DNA of 64,000 nt from Bacteroidales bacterium (GTDB lineage: Bacteria > Bacteroidota > Bacteroidia > Bacteroidales > Lentimicrobiaceae). Under the pieces are notes generated by a model, which was not told the DNA's origin, searched no databases, and worked only from the letters and a program-made list of their open reading frames with translations. The translations under genes and the position numbers were made by a program. Positions 50,918-59,835 of the stretch are shown here, in pieces. How positions within the stretch are numbered: position 1 is the stretch's first letter; each line of letters opens with the position of its first letter. The stretch covers positions 1 through 64,000 of the forward strand of contig JALHHH010000006.1 in assembly GCA_022837485.1 (NCBI GenBank), in the 5' to 3' direction.

Positions 50918-51910
50918 TTGAAGCAGTTGTCTGATTTCTGGAAAGACCTTAACCGGCCCTTTTTCTTATTGGCTCCCATGGAAGACGTTACCGATACCGT
51001 TTTCAGGGAACTTGTAATGTCGGTGTCGTCAGGGAATCACCTCAGGGTGCTTTTTACTGAGTTTACCTCTGTCGACGGTATATGTCACCCTAAAGGTCGC
51101 GATGCCGTTATTCACAGACTTATGGTTAATGCTTCTGAACGCAAAATCCTCGGTGAACTTAACGCCAGGCTCGTTGTGCAGATTTGGGGAAATGATCCTG
51201 AAAAATTCTTTGAGGCCAGCCGTTTTATTAAAGATAATTATCGCTTTGATGGGATTGATATCAACATGGGCTGCCCGGCAGAAAAAATCGTGAAGCAGGG
51301 TTCCTGTTCCGCTCTTATCGGACAGCACACCCGTGTAAGTGAGATCATCCAGGCTGTTCGTGAAGGCTCCGGAATGCCTGTTAGTGTGAAGACACGAACC
51401 GGACTCAGAGAACATACCACAGAATCGTGGATAACCCATTTGTTGCAATGCAAGCTTTCAGCAATTACGCTTCATGCAAGAACACAACGCGCGATGTCGC
51501 TCAAACCGGCCGAATGGAATCAGGTTGCACTTGCCGTAAAATTGCGTAATTCAATTACTCCGGAAGTTAAGCTGATTGGGAATGGCGATGTTGCCGATAT
51601 GTATCATGGCCTGAAATTGATCGAAAGCACTGGCGCCGACGGAGTAATGATTGGCCGGGGAATTTTTTCCGATCCCTGGTTTTTTAATAACGCCAGCCTC
51701 GAACGCAATAGGCATGAAAAACTCCAGCTTCTCCGGAAACATATAAACCTTTTCCGCGATACCTGGCCGGTAGGAAAAAATTTTAATATCCTGAAGCGCT
51801 TTTTTAAAATATATGTTCATGGTTTCGACGGTGCAGCATCCTTAAGGGCGCAGCTGATGGAAACTACCCGGCCTGAAACAGCCATTCAGATTATTGAAGA
51901 AAACCTATAA
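50918..51910 (+). CDS. tRNA-dihydrouridine synthase (Dus)
   Basis: 330 residues from TTG 50918 (FWKDLNRPFFLLAPMEDVTDTVFREL). Flavin-dependent enzyme that reduces uridine to dihydrouridine in tRNA. Marks: LAPMEDVTDTVFR (FMN binding), VVQIWGNDPEKFFEA, DINMGCPAEKIVKQGSCSALIGQ with the catalytic cysteine in the GCPA segment, VSVKTRTGL, ITLHARTQRAM, IGNGDV and GVMIGRGIFSDPWFF. The start is unsure: GTG 50840 overlaps the TetR stop but adds 26 residues without family features. Ends 16 bases from the convergent permease gene. Family assignment is secure. Confidence 0.94.
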   Translation: MKQLSDFWKDLNRPFFLLAPMEDVTDTVFRELVMSVSSGNHLRVLFTEFTSVDGICHPKGRDAVIHRLMVNASERKILGELNARLVVQIWGNDPEKFFEASRFIKDNYRFDGIDINMGCPAEKIVKQGSCSALIGQHTRVSEIIQAVREGSGMPVSVKTRTGLREHTTESWITHLLQCKLSAITLHARTQRAMSLKPAEWNQVALAVKLRNSITPEVKLIGNGDVADMYHGLKLIESTGADGVMIGRGIFSDPWFFNNASLERNRHEKLQLLRKHINLFRDTWPVGKNFNILKRFFKIYVHGFDGAASLRAQLMETTRPETAIQIIEENL

Positions 51911-51925
51911 TTGTCATGGGCAAGA

Positions 51926-54250
51926 TTATTCATATTTAATGGATTTTACCGGATTGGCCGAAGCTGCTTTTATGGCATGAAAGCTGACCGAACCTAAAGT
52001 AACAACCAGTGCGATGATTCCCGCCAGCAGAAAAGTGGCAATACCGGGGTTTATATGATAAGCGAAATTGTCAAGCCACTTGTCGAGAAAGTAAACCTTG
52101 CGTATTCCGATCTCCTTTGACCGCTGAGAAGCTGTAAATGAGGAAAGCCCCACAAGACCGAGTAAAGCAATGAAAATTGAAAGCACGGAAAAAACCATAA
52201 AGACTTTCCCTACCCTTTTTTCAGCAGTGTAAAGTTCGTCGTAACTTTCATCCAGAAAGAAATAATCGAACGGACGATTGGCTCCCGATGTTTCCCATTT
52301 ATTCCTGATGAAGTTTATGGTGCCTGTTTTGAATCCGGGCTTTATGCGCACGGAAAGAAGGTTCATGGGGAATTCAGGTATAAAGAGGATAATTGGTTCT
52401 ACTTTATTGTGTAATGACGTGAAATTAAAATCTTTAACGACGCCGATTACTTTCATCATCCGACCTCCGCTTCCGTCGAGTTCAAAGTTGTAGTGTATTT
52501 TTTTGCCCAGCGCATCTTTTCCCCATCCCAACGACTGGGCACAGGTTTCATTTATAATAACTGCTTCAAGCCGGTCGGTTCCCATATCCTTGCTGAAACT
52601 TCTTCCTTCAATGAATTCAAGTCCAAGTAATTCAGGGTAATCATAATTGCAGGGGATCAGATTTAAGGCGTATTCCTGCATCTTTTCTTCTTTCTCGACG
52701 CGCATCACCTGAATCCCATTCCTTCCGCCTGGTATTCCGGCCGACAATTCTGCGTTAACTATTCCCGGGTACTCCAGCAAATCATTTCTGAAGGATTCAA
52801 TTCTGCTGAGGAATGCTGTGTCCTGTACTTCCAGCACCAGCAAATTTTCTTTATCAAAACCAAGACTTGCAGTTCTCATAAAGTGAATTTGTGAATAAAT
52901 CACCAGCGTTCCGGTAATCATTGCCACTGAAATGATAAGCTGAATGGTTACAAGTCCTTTTCTCATCCAGGATCCTTTTCTGCCTGCATGCACTCTGCCT
53001 TTCAGAACTATGGCAGGCTGAAAGGATGAAAGAAATAATGCGGGATAAGTCCCCGACAGAATGCCGGTAAACAGGGCAATGACAAACATGCATGAAAATA
53101 GTGCCAGACTTCCTATAATGCTGAATGACAACTGTTTGCCCGAAACATCATTAAACACCGGAAGTAGTAATTGCATCAGCGCAAGCGAAATAAAAAATGA
53201 AATGAATGCCAGTATAAGGCTTTCGCTTATAAACTGCCGTGCAAGCTGGCCGCGGTTTGCTCCAACTACCTTGCGCAATCCCACTTCCCTGGCTCTGGCT
53301 GCTGCCCTGGCTGTAGCCAGATTCATATAGTTGATCGACGCCAGCACCAGAATCATTATCCCAATAATCCCCAGTACATACACGTAAATAAGATTGCCGA
53401 CGGGCAGATCACCGGCAAGTTTGGATGTGTGGTGAACTTTATCGATACGGGTTGCCATAAGCGCAAAGCTCCCGTTGATCTGATCCCCGATTTCACGCAT
53501 GTACTTTTCATACACGACTGGAAATTTTGATAAAAGAAAATTTACATCCGAACCTTCATTGAGCATAATGTACGAGTAAACACCCACATTCCAGAACATT
53601 CCGGGTTCCATGCTTGAGAAGCGCTCCTCTCCGACAAGATTGGACAGTGTTCCCATTGAAAGGAGTATGTCGAATTTCAGATGCGAATTATCCGGCAGAT
53701 CGCGAAAAACCCCGCTAACTTTATAATTTCGTCCGCTTCCTGTAACAACAGTCTTTCCGTAAGCCTCTTCTGTGCCAAAGTACTTCCTTGCAGTACGTTC
53801 ACTCATAATCAAATGGAATGGATCGGTAAGAGCATGATCGGGATTTCCTTCCGTGAAGTTCAGCGAAAACATTACGGGAGCAGTGGAGTCGGCAAAATAG
53901 TTCTGACGTTCAATAAATTCCTTGTCATTGTACCTTAAAATCAGGTTGTCGTTCGGTGCAAATCTGCAAAACATTTCAACATCAGGAAATTCCAGTTTTA
54001 GGGCTGGTGCCATAGCCACTGAACTTACCGCAAACCGGTCGTGTTTATTGTTGATGGAAAAATCGCCCTCAAGCCTGTAAATACGCCTGTAGTCATCGTA
54101 ATGCCTGTCATAACCCAGCTCATCGTTAATGTATAGCAGAATGAAAAAAGCTGCCGTAATGCCCAGCGAAAGTCCCAGAATGTTGATTAAGGTATAACCC
54201 TTGTTACGTGAAAAGTTCCGGAATGCGCTTTGTATGTAATTGCTGACCAT
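51926..54250 (-). CDS. FtsX/MacB-type ABC permease with a missing segment
   Basis: About 774 residues from ATG 54250. Plan: membrane helix near 20 (GYTLINILGLSLGITAAFF), a long periplasmic MacB-type domain (60-250), first FtsX block with three helices (IYVYVLGIIGIMILVLASINYMNLATARAAARAREVGLRKVVGANRGQL), a second periplasmic domain, then a second FtsX block. In the second block ASQRSKEIGIRKV is joined directly to YFLDKWLDNFAY. Family members have a conserved LGAS segment and a membrane helix of about 32 residues in between, so a helix is absent here. No ATPase gene is adjacent; members without one use an unlinked LolD/MacB-like ATPase. ATG 54271 is an alternative start. Confidence 0.87.
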   Translation of the reverse strand: MVSNYIQSAFRNFSRNKGYTLINILGLSLGITAAFFILLYINDELGYDRHYDDYRRIYRLEGDFSINNKHDRFAVSSVAMAPALKLEFPDVEMFCRFAPNDNLILRYNDKEFIERQNYFADSTAPVMFSLNFTEGNPDHALTDPFHLIMSERTARKYFGTEEAYGKTVVTGSGRNYKVSGVFRDLPDNSHLKFDILLSMGTLSNLVGEERFSSMEPGMFWNVGVYSYIMLNEGSDVNFLLSKFPVVYEKYMREIGDQINGSFALMATRIDKVHHTSKLAGDLPVGNLIYVYVLGIIGIMILVLASINYMNLATARAAARAREVGLRKVVGANRGQLARQFISESLILAFISFFISLALMQLLLPVFNDVSGKQLSFSIIGSLALFSCMFVIALFTGILSGTYPALFLSSFQPAIVLKGRVHAGRKGSWMRKGLVTIQLIISVAMITGTLVIYSQIHFMRTASLGFDKENLLVLEVQDTAFLSRIESFRNDLLEYPGIVNAELSAGIPGGRNGIQVMRVEKEEKMQEYALNLIPCNYDYPELLGLEFIEGRSFSKDMGTDRLEAVIINETCAQSLGWGKDALGKKIHYNFELDGSGGRMMKVIGVVKDFNFTSLHNKVEPIILFIPEFPMNLLSVRIKPGFKTGTINFIRNKWETSGANRPFDYFFLDESYDELYTAEKRVGKVFMVFSVLSIFIALLGLVGLSSFTASQRSKEIGIRKVYFLDKWLDNFAYHINPGIATFLLAGIIALVVTLGSVSFHAIKAASANPVKSIKYE

Positions 54251-54723
54251 TGTTGTTGGTATTGATTTCAAAAAATTCCGGGAACGGGTCGATTTCCGGA
54301 ATTTTACACACCGTTGACTGACATGTACCCGTGCCAGCGTTTTCCATTAATCATGCCATTGTGTTTAAAAAGCTGATTAACAATGTAATGAAAAGATTCC
54401 ACAGCATCTGTACGTCCATTTTTGTTCGATAATTGAGGGTCTGGTGTCCACGTCCGGACACTTTACCTGAAAATGTGTCATGCATTAATGAAATGCATGA
54501 TTTTTGTCGTTACTCGTGTCTTGATGTATTAATGAATGCATGAACCTGCATTTCAGGCGCGGACGTAAAAGTTTAGCAAAAGGGTTAATGCGTAACAGGC
54601 TATTTTACCCTTTCATAAAAGACGTTGCGGTTTGTCGTCTTAATAATTTTTATAAAAGCCATTTTTTGGATTGCGTCGTTAATTTTTGGAATTATCCGCA
54701 AACCGGATAAAAAAAAAGGAAGT
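54251..54723. other. Divergent intergenic region with inverted repeats
   Basis: About 470 bases. It contains a GTGTCC-6-GGACAC palindrome at 54444-54461 and three ATGCAT motifs (54480-54485, 54493-54498, 54536-54541), two of them in an inverted-repeat setting. A perfect TGGCACG lies on the minus strand near 54335, resembling the -24 box of sigma-54 promoters but without a matching -12 box. No gene seen. Confidence 0.45.
54444..54461. promoter_or_regulatory. Palindrome GTGTCCACGTCCGGACAC upstream of the permease
   Basis: Six-base perfect arms (GTGTCC/GGACAC) with a six-base spacer, about 195 bases before the permease ATG. Candidate activator or repressor site, perhaps for an enhancer-binding regulator. 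Confidence 0.45.
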
Positions 54724-56964
54724 ATGAATTACAGGGAGACAGAGGAGTGGTATGCCAGAATTTGCAATCTGCTGGAGCAGCAAAGGGTTGCGGATGCACT
54801 TGATAAAATTTCTCAGGTTGCTGAGATTAAGGGTTTCGTCACAAGCCTTGCACAGGTAGATGAGCTTCGGTTTACATATGGGAACATGCTGAGCTATACG
54901 ATGAAAGGTGTTGAGGATGCTCAGCGTGAGCAAATCTATCATCGTTTGCTGGTTTCAATATATGAACTGGCCGATTCCATGAAAATGGATTTGCTTGCTC
55001 GCAGCGGTATGATGCTTTCGACTCTGAAAAAAGAGCTCGACAAAGAGATGCGACTGGATAATCAGGAGCTTGGGGAAAGCCTGGTAAGCTTGTCGTTCGA
55101 TCATGAACTGGATGAAATGCTACGCAGTACCATACTTTTTAACGATGAATCGGAAAGCGAAATTGCAGTTAATCACCGTAAAGCTATTTTCAGAACCTTC
55201 CGGCTTTTATGGCTTACCGATAAGTTAAGCGAGGACGATGCTACCCGTGTTGCGGGTATCTTCCGAAGCACTTCCATTCCCTGGTATGAAAAATCCATGA
55301 TGGTAAGTGCTCTTACTCTGGGCATTTTAAGAGTATTCGACGTCCGCAAACTGGAACTCCTCATCGCGCTTTACGATCATCCTGACCCGCAGATTTCACA
55401 ACGCGCGCTTGTTGGTATGCTGATAGCTTTTAACTTTTTCGGGAACCGCATCGTGCTTTATCCTTCGGTGATAGAACCGCTGATGCTGCTGAAGAACAAC
55501 GAAAAGTTCGCTGCAGAATCGGAATCGGTAATTATACAGTTTATACGGTCGAAGGATACCGAAAAGATAACCCGTAAGTTCAGGGAAGAGATTGTGCCGG
55601 ATGTAATTAAGTTTAACCAGGATCTTAATGAGAAGCTTGATCTGGAGAAACTGATGACTCCTGAAGAATTTCTTGACAAAAATCCCGACTGGGAGAAGTA
55701 CTTCGATAATCAGCCGGGCCTGGTCAGAAAACTGGAAGAGCTGACCAATATGCAGCTGGAAGGCTCGGATGTTTTTCTTGGCGCCTTTTCCATGCTGAAA
55801 AATTTCAGCTTCTTCAGCGATCTTCCAAATTGGTTTCTTCCTTTTTATAAAGATCACTATGCGGTTGTAAATGCGTTAAAGGATGAAACCGAATCGATGC
55901 GCAAAACCATAGGGGAGGGCATTGAGCGCTCGGTATATATGTGTAATTCCGATAAGTTCTCATTTATCCTGAATCTCCCGCTCATGCCGGCACCTCAAAA
56001 GAATATGATACATCAGATGTTTGAAGCGGAAGCGGGGCAGCTGGAGGAACTTATCGATGAAGAATTAAGTAATCCGGACCTTCGCAACAAACGGATCGTC
56101 ATTCAGTACATACAGGATCTGTATCGTTTTTTCAGGTTACATCCGCTCAGAGCCGAATTTACCGATGTCATTGCTTTTTCAGGTGAAGCCCATATGTCGC
56201 AGCCGTTTTCGACTTTGGTCGAAGATGCTTCTCACCTTAAAACCATCGCATCGTTTTTCTTCGATCACGATCACTTTGATGAAGCTCTCAGAATTTTCAG
56301 TCTGCTTGAGAAAAAAGGTGAAAGTTATGCTGAACTCTTCGAAAAGTCGGGTTACTGCTATCAGCAAAAAGGAGAATATTTGCATGCGATTACATACTAT
56401 CGCAAAGCCGATCTTTTTGATACCAACCGGAACTGGCTTTTAAGCAAAGTTGCACAGTGCTACCTTAAAATGGGCGATACCGCCCAAGCTCTTGAATCGT
56501 ACCTGGAGCTGGATGCTATTGAGCCTTCCGGACTAAAGACGGCTGCAGCCATTGGTACCTGTTATCTAAATCTGAATGAACCGGAAAAGGCGCTTGATTA
56601 TTTCTACCGAATTGAATTTGCAGATCCCGGATCGGTCAATGCCATGCGACCGGTTGCATGGTGCCTTCTGATAACCGGAAAAACGGAGGCGGCGATACCT
56701 TATTATAATCAGCTTCTTTCAGAGAATCCGAATGCTTTTGACTATATGAATGCCGGTCATCTGGCGCTTTGTATGGGAGACAGGATTCAGGCAACGGAAC
56801 ATTATGTTAACAGTATCAGGCTGAGAGGAGGCGACCTGAAATCTTTCCTCAAGAGCTTTGCTGCCGACCGGCGCTATCTTATTTCTAACGGGGTGGATGT
56901 AAACGACCTGCCGTTTGTACTCGACTGGGTAAGACTACGGTTCAGGGAAGAACAGGAAAAATAG
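54724..56964 (+). CDS. Large TPR-repeat protein of unknown function
   Basis: 746 residues from ATG 54724 (purine-rich AAAAGGAAGT just before it). Highly charged and helical, without a signal peptide or membrane helix. The first two thirds (to about 490) are alpha-helical without a recognised domain. The last part has tetratricopeptide repeats: FDEALRIFSLLEKKGESYAELFEKSGYCYQQKGEYLHAITYYRKADLF, then GDTAQALESYLELDAIEP, EPEKALDYFYRIEFADP and GKTEAAIPYYNQLLSENP. Such repeats usually scaffold protein contacts. I recognise it only as a conserved Bacteroidales type of protein. It ends at a terminator shared with pgk. The longer frame to 54625 adds a hydrophobic stretch, so a membrane-anchored version cannot be excluded. 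Confidence 0.75.
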   Translation: MNYRETEEWYARICNLLEQQRVADALDKISQVAEIKGFVTSLAQVDELRFTYGNMLSYTMKGVEDAQREQIYHRLLVSIYELADSMKMDLLARSGMMLSTLKKELDKEMRLDNQELGESLVSLSFDHELDEMLRSTILFNDESESEIAVNHRKAIFRTFRLLWLTDKLSEDDATRVAGIFRSTSIPWYEKSMMVSALTLGILRVFDVRKLELLIALYDHPDPQISQRALVGMLIAFNFFGNRIVLYPSVIEPLMLLKNNEKFAAESESVIIQFIRSKDTEKITRKFREEIVPDVIKFNQDLNEKLDLEKLMTPEEFLDKNPDWEKYFDNQPGLVRKLEELTNMQLEGSDVFLGAFSMLKNFSFFSDLPNWFLPFYKDHYAVVNALKDETESMRKTIGEGIERSVYMCNSDKFSFILNLPLMPAPQKNMIHQMFEAEAGQLEELIDEELSNPDLRNKRIVIQYIQDLYRFFRLHPLRAEFTDVIAFSGEAHMSQPFSTLVEDASHLKTIASFFFDHDHFDEALRIFSLLEKKGESYAELFEKSGYCYQQKGEYLHAITYYRKADLFDTNRNWLLSKVAQCYLKMGDTAQALESYLELDAIEPSGLKTAAAIGTCYLNLNEPEKALDYFYRIEFADPGSVNAMRPVAWCLLITGKTEAAIPYYNQLLSENPNAFDYMNAGHLALCMGDRIQATEHYVNSIRLRGGDLKSFLKSFAADRRYLISNGVDVNDLPFVLDWVRLRFREEQEK

Positions 56965-56983
56965 CTTTTGCCGTTTGGCATAA

Positions 56984-57017
56984 AAAAACAGCCTCCCGGA
57001 CTGGAGAGGCTGTTTTT
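56984..57017. terminator. Bidirectional terminator between the TPR gene and pgk
   Basis: AAAAACAGCCTC (56984-56995) pairs with its complement at 57006-57017; A-run on one side and T-run on the other serve both directions. Confidence 0.88.
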
Positions 57018-57045
57018 AAATAAAGTATACCTAAATCGATAATAA

Positions 57046-58241
57046 TTATGCCTCTATTGCAGCAACGCCAGGCAAAACTTTACCTTCAATAAATTCGAGC
57101 ATAGCACCTCCTCCTGTCGAAACATAGCTTACCTGGTCAGCAAGTTTGAATTTGTTTACGGCTGCAACGGAGTCGCCGCCTCCTACGAGTGAAAATGCTC
57201 CTTTTTGTGTTGCTTTGGCAATGGATTTAGCAATCTGAATCGTTCCTTCGGCAAAAGAAGGCATTTCAAATACGCCCATGGGGGTCCGATATCCAGTCCC
57301 ATCCAGCCGTTGGGGACTTCACCCGCTTTTACCAGTTTGGTTTCGGCATCGTTGGCAAAACCGGCTGCAGCAATGGTGTCAACCGGAAGTATAATCTTAA
57401 CGCCATGCAAACGGGCGCCCTCCAGTGTGTTGAGTGCCAGCTGAAGCAGATCGTCTTCAACGAGTGAATTTCCCACCTTGCCGCCCTGAGCTTTGATGAA
57501 GGTAAACATCATTCCGCCACCTATAATTAAATTGTCAACCTTGTCGAGCAGGTGATTAATAATCTGAATTTTGCCAGATACTTTTGCCCCTCCAAGAACG
57601 GCAGTAAATGGTTTTTTCCCTTCACGCAGAACTTTATTCAGGCTGCCGACTTCTGCATTCATAAGGTATCCGAACATTTTATCGGAAGAAAAGTGGGCAG
57701 CAACCAAAGCCGTAGAGGCATGTGCCCGGTGTGCAGTCCCGAATGCATCGTTGATGTAGCAGTCTCCGTAAGTGGAAAGCTGGCGGGTAAATTCTTTCTG
57801 TTTCTCTTTAACTGTGGTCTTTGCTTCTTTCTTTTCCTCTTCGGTAGCCGTTTCCTGAAGACGGGGCTTTCCTTCTTCTTCCTCGTAGTACCTGAGATTT
57901 TCGAGCAGCAGGATTTCTCCGGGTCTGAGGGTTGCACTCAATGTTTTTGCAGATTCTCCCATGCAATCATCTGCAAATTTTACTTCACGATCAAGTACAT
58001 GGCTCAGATACGGGACAATATGTTTAAGAGATAATTTATTTTCAAAGTTCTTTTTTGGTCTTCCCAGATGCGACATCAGGATTACGGAACCTCCGCCTGC
58101 AAGCACTTTACGGATTGTTGGGAGTGCCGCATCGATGCGGGTTGTGTCTGTAATCTTCAGCTCGTCGTCCAGAGGAACATTAAAATCGACACGGATAAGC
58201 GCGCGTTTTCCTTTAAAATCGTATGAATCAATGTGGTTCAT
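57046..58241 (-). pseudogene. pgk: Phosphoglycerate kinase gene with a frameshifting internal deletion
   Basis: Coding sequence for phosphoglycerate kinase (ATP from 1,3-bisphosphoglycerate). The upstream part, from ATG 58241, has the N-domain (RVDFNVPLD near 15, HLGRP near 59, RAHAST near 170), the lysine-rich insert EEEKKEAKTTVKEK found in Bacteroidota forms, and LGGAKVSGKIQIINHLLDKV. It stays in frame to VPNGWMGLDIGP, then reads 27 wrong residues to a stop at 57183. From near 57280 another frame continues the true end: MGVFEMPSFAEGTIQIA, FSLVGGGDSVAAV, YVSTGGGAMLEFIEG. The segment ending in WNGP between DIGP and PMGVFE, about 20 residues, is missing. So it is a disrupted gene or an assembly error. 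Promoter element at 58270-58277. Confidence 0.85.
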
Positions 58242-58269
58242 TGTGGTTCAGATTTATATTACATTTATG

Positions 58270-58277
58270 CAAAGGTA
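58270..58277 (-). promoter_or_regulatory. -7 element (TACCTTTG) for pgk
   Basis: Minus-strand match to TAnnTTTG, 29 bases before ATG 58241. No TTG seen at the usual distance. Confidence 0.5.
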
Positions 58278-58360
58278 GGTAATTTCATGCTTTTTTTAGG
58301 TTAATGGTACGGTATTATCAAGGTGTTAAGGTCTGCATTTATCCGAAATTAAAAATAGAA

Positions 58361-58397
58361 AACCATCGTCAGAGGGTTTTACGTTCCGACGATGGTT
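58361..58397 (-). terminator. Terminator of the zinc-ribbon gene
   Basis: AACCATCGTC (58361-58370) and its complement GACGATGGTT (58388-58397); on the minus strand the stem is followed by a T-rich run. Confidence 0.75.
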
Positions 58398-58462
58398 CAA
58401 TTCTAATTAATCCAACTCTAAAAACTCAAATTAACTATGCTGTTAAATCACTCCATTTTTAA

Positions 58463-58840
58463 TTAAGAAGCTGTTACTGTATTCCCCCGGGATGAGAGTC
58501 TGTAAACACTGTTATCGATCTTCTCAAGGATAAACTCATACACGAAAAAGCGCTCAGAACCGTTATCTGACTTTTCGTTGTGTGTAATCTTTTCAAAATT
58601 GAAACCGAGGATAACCAACGTTTCGTGATAAACTGTATTAAGGCCTCTACTGAACAGTTTTTCAAGAATTCCGCGGTTCTTGTGAAAAGGTTTTTCAACC
58701 GCCCGGATGCCGGAGTACTTTTCTTTGTTGATTCCGTTGTGGTGATTGTTTCTGCAATTGTAACTACAGAATTTCTTGTCTGAACGACCTGAATTGATTG
58801 CGGTGTTGCACGCAAGGCAAAAGTGTTCCATGGGAAGCAT
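58463..58840 (-). CDS. Small zinc-ribbon protein
   Basis: 125 residues. The N-terminus has a four-cysteine zinc ribbon: CLACN (about 8-12) and CSYNC (about 26-30), i.e. CxxC and CxxxC, followed by RNNHHNGINKEK. The rest is a mixed alpha/beta stretch with ITHNEKSDNGSERFFVYEFILEKI. I know this only as a Bacteroidota type of small protein, possibly nucleic-acid binding. ATG 58831 is an alternative start that loses three residues. It has a good promoter (58911-58941) and its own terminator, and it faces away from the SSB cluster. Confidence 0.75.
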   Translation of the reverse strand: MLPMEHFCLACNTAINSGRSDKKFCSYNCRNNHHNGINKEKYSGIRAVEKPFHKNRGILEKLFSRGLNTVYHETLVILGFNFEKITHNEKSDNGSERFFVYEFILEKIDNSVYRLSSRGNTVTAS

Positions 58841-58910
58841 TTTTAAGTTATGTTAGTACTATGATAGCTCTCACCCCTATAAATGTCTATTACGTGGGGC
58901 TTTGTTTCGA

Positions 58911-58941
58911 CAAAAATAAAACGGGAAAAATCATTATGCAA
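58911..58941 (-). promoter_or_regulatory. Promoter for the zinc-ribbon gene
   Basis: Minus strand: TTG (58941-58939), 20-base spacer, TATTTTTG (58918-58911). Transcript start near 58904, some 65 bases before the start codon. Confidence 0.65.
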
Positions 58942-58985
58942 TAGTTGGGAAGAAAAAGATTAAAAAAAATAATACCTTATTTTTA

Positions 58986-59006
58986 TATTGTTGATAATCA
59001 ACAATA
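58986..59006. promoter_or_regulatory. Perfect palindrome, possible operator
   Basis: Arms ATTGTTGAT and ATCAACAAT around a single A (58987-59005), extended by one more pair outside. Lies between two divergent promoters. A half-site ATTGTTGAT recurs at 60943-60951, upstream of the PIN-PhoH gene. Confidence 0.5.
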
Positions 59007-59328
59007 AGAAAATTAAAATAATTGAATAATACGCATTTAAAATGTAAAATAGTTAATCATGTTAACGAAAATTGTTTTTCACAGACCGTTTTTACGTCCA
59101 GAAATCAGGACTTGGTGCCGGATTTTTGCCATAGAAAATATGGGATTTCTGTCTCGAAATATTTCGTCTTGAAAAATTGCCAAAATGCCGTGCAGTTAAT
59201 GTAAAAACATTTACACGTTTAATTAATTTGTAAATTAAAGCAACGACGATATATATTATTGAAAATCAGGAAGTATCTGATTCAAGCTAATAAATTTAAT
59301 AAATTAAACTATTATAAATATTTATAAC

Positions 59329-59360
59329 TTGACATTCGGGATTTCAGTGTTATATATTTG
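59329..59360 (+). promoter_or_regulatory. Promoter of the SSB cluster
   Basis: TTG (59329-59331), 21-base spacer, TATATTTG (59353-59360). It also excludes the longer frame starting at 59329; the ATG is at 59446, leaving a leader of about 80 bases. Confidence 0.75.
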
Positions 59361-59445
59361 TCTTTCGTTCAGCCGGTACATTCAGGTTGGAATAGGTAAA
59401 GTCAGTTTGTTGTTGAACCCGCCGAAAGGCAAAATTATTATTAAA

Positions 59446-59790
59446 ATGAAGCAATTAAGTAACCGGGTACATTTAATCGGTTCACTCGGTGCCGATCCGG
59501 AAATTACAGAATTTGAAAATGGTAGTCTGATGGCGCGATTATCACTTGTTACGAACGAGTTAATCTGTGAACGCAATGGCTGCAAGACAATACGGAATCA
59601 ATGGCATACTCTGATAGTTTGGGGAAGACTTGCGGAAATTTGTTCCAGATACCTCTATATAGGACTGGAGATTGCTGTCGAAGGTCATTTGGTTTACCGT
59701 TCTATTACAGACAGTAACGGTTCCAGTAAGATTCTTGCAGAAGTCACGGTTAATGATTTGTCGATGATCAGCAGACGAAGGGCTGGTTAA
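59446..59790 (+). CDS. ssb: Single-stranded DNA-binding protein paralogue 1
   Basis: 114-residue OB-fold protein: NRVHLIGSLGADPEITEF, MARLSLVTNE, RNQWHTLIVWGRLAEICSRYLYIGLEIAVEGHLVYR, with the usual SSB spacing. It has the core domain only: no acidic C-terminal tail (DDDIPF type), as is common in short Bacteroidota SSBs. It is the most divergent of the three: the loop after LVTNE has two cysteines (LICERNGC) where the others have charged residues. First of three tandem genes; ATG 59446 follows the cluster promoter. Confidence 0.85.
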   Translation: MKQLSNRVHLIGSLGADPEITEFENGSLMARLSLVTNELICERNGCKTIRNQWHTLIVWGRLAEICSRYLYIGLEIAVEGHLVYRSITDSNGSSKILAEVTVNDLSMISRRRAG

Positions 59791-59835
59791 AATTAATTAC
59801 TCACTAATACTTTTAATTTTCAAACTTAACTAACT

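Larger units (their letters stand above)
58841..59445. other. AT-rich divergent region with a perfect palindrome
   Basis: About 600 bases between the zinc-ribbon gene and the SSB cluster, strongly AT-rich. It holds a minus-strand promoter (58911-58941), a perfect palindrome (58986-59006) and the plus-strand promoter of the SSB cluster (59329-59360). An open frame 59022-59204 has no family features. Confidence 0.55.

Noticed and set aside
54320..54345. Sigma-54 promoter before the FtsX permease
   Set aside because: The -24 box TGGCACG is perfect but no GC-type -12 box stands at the right distance, so I did not list it as a promoter.
59022..59204. 60-codon open frame between zinc-ribbon and SSB genes
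   Set aside because: AT-rich, no ribosome site, no family features; the mapped SSB promoter lies just after it.
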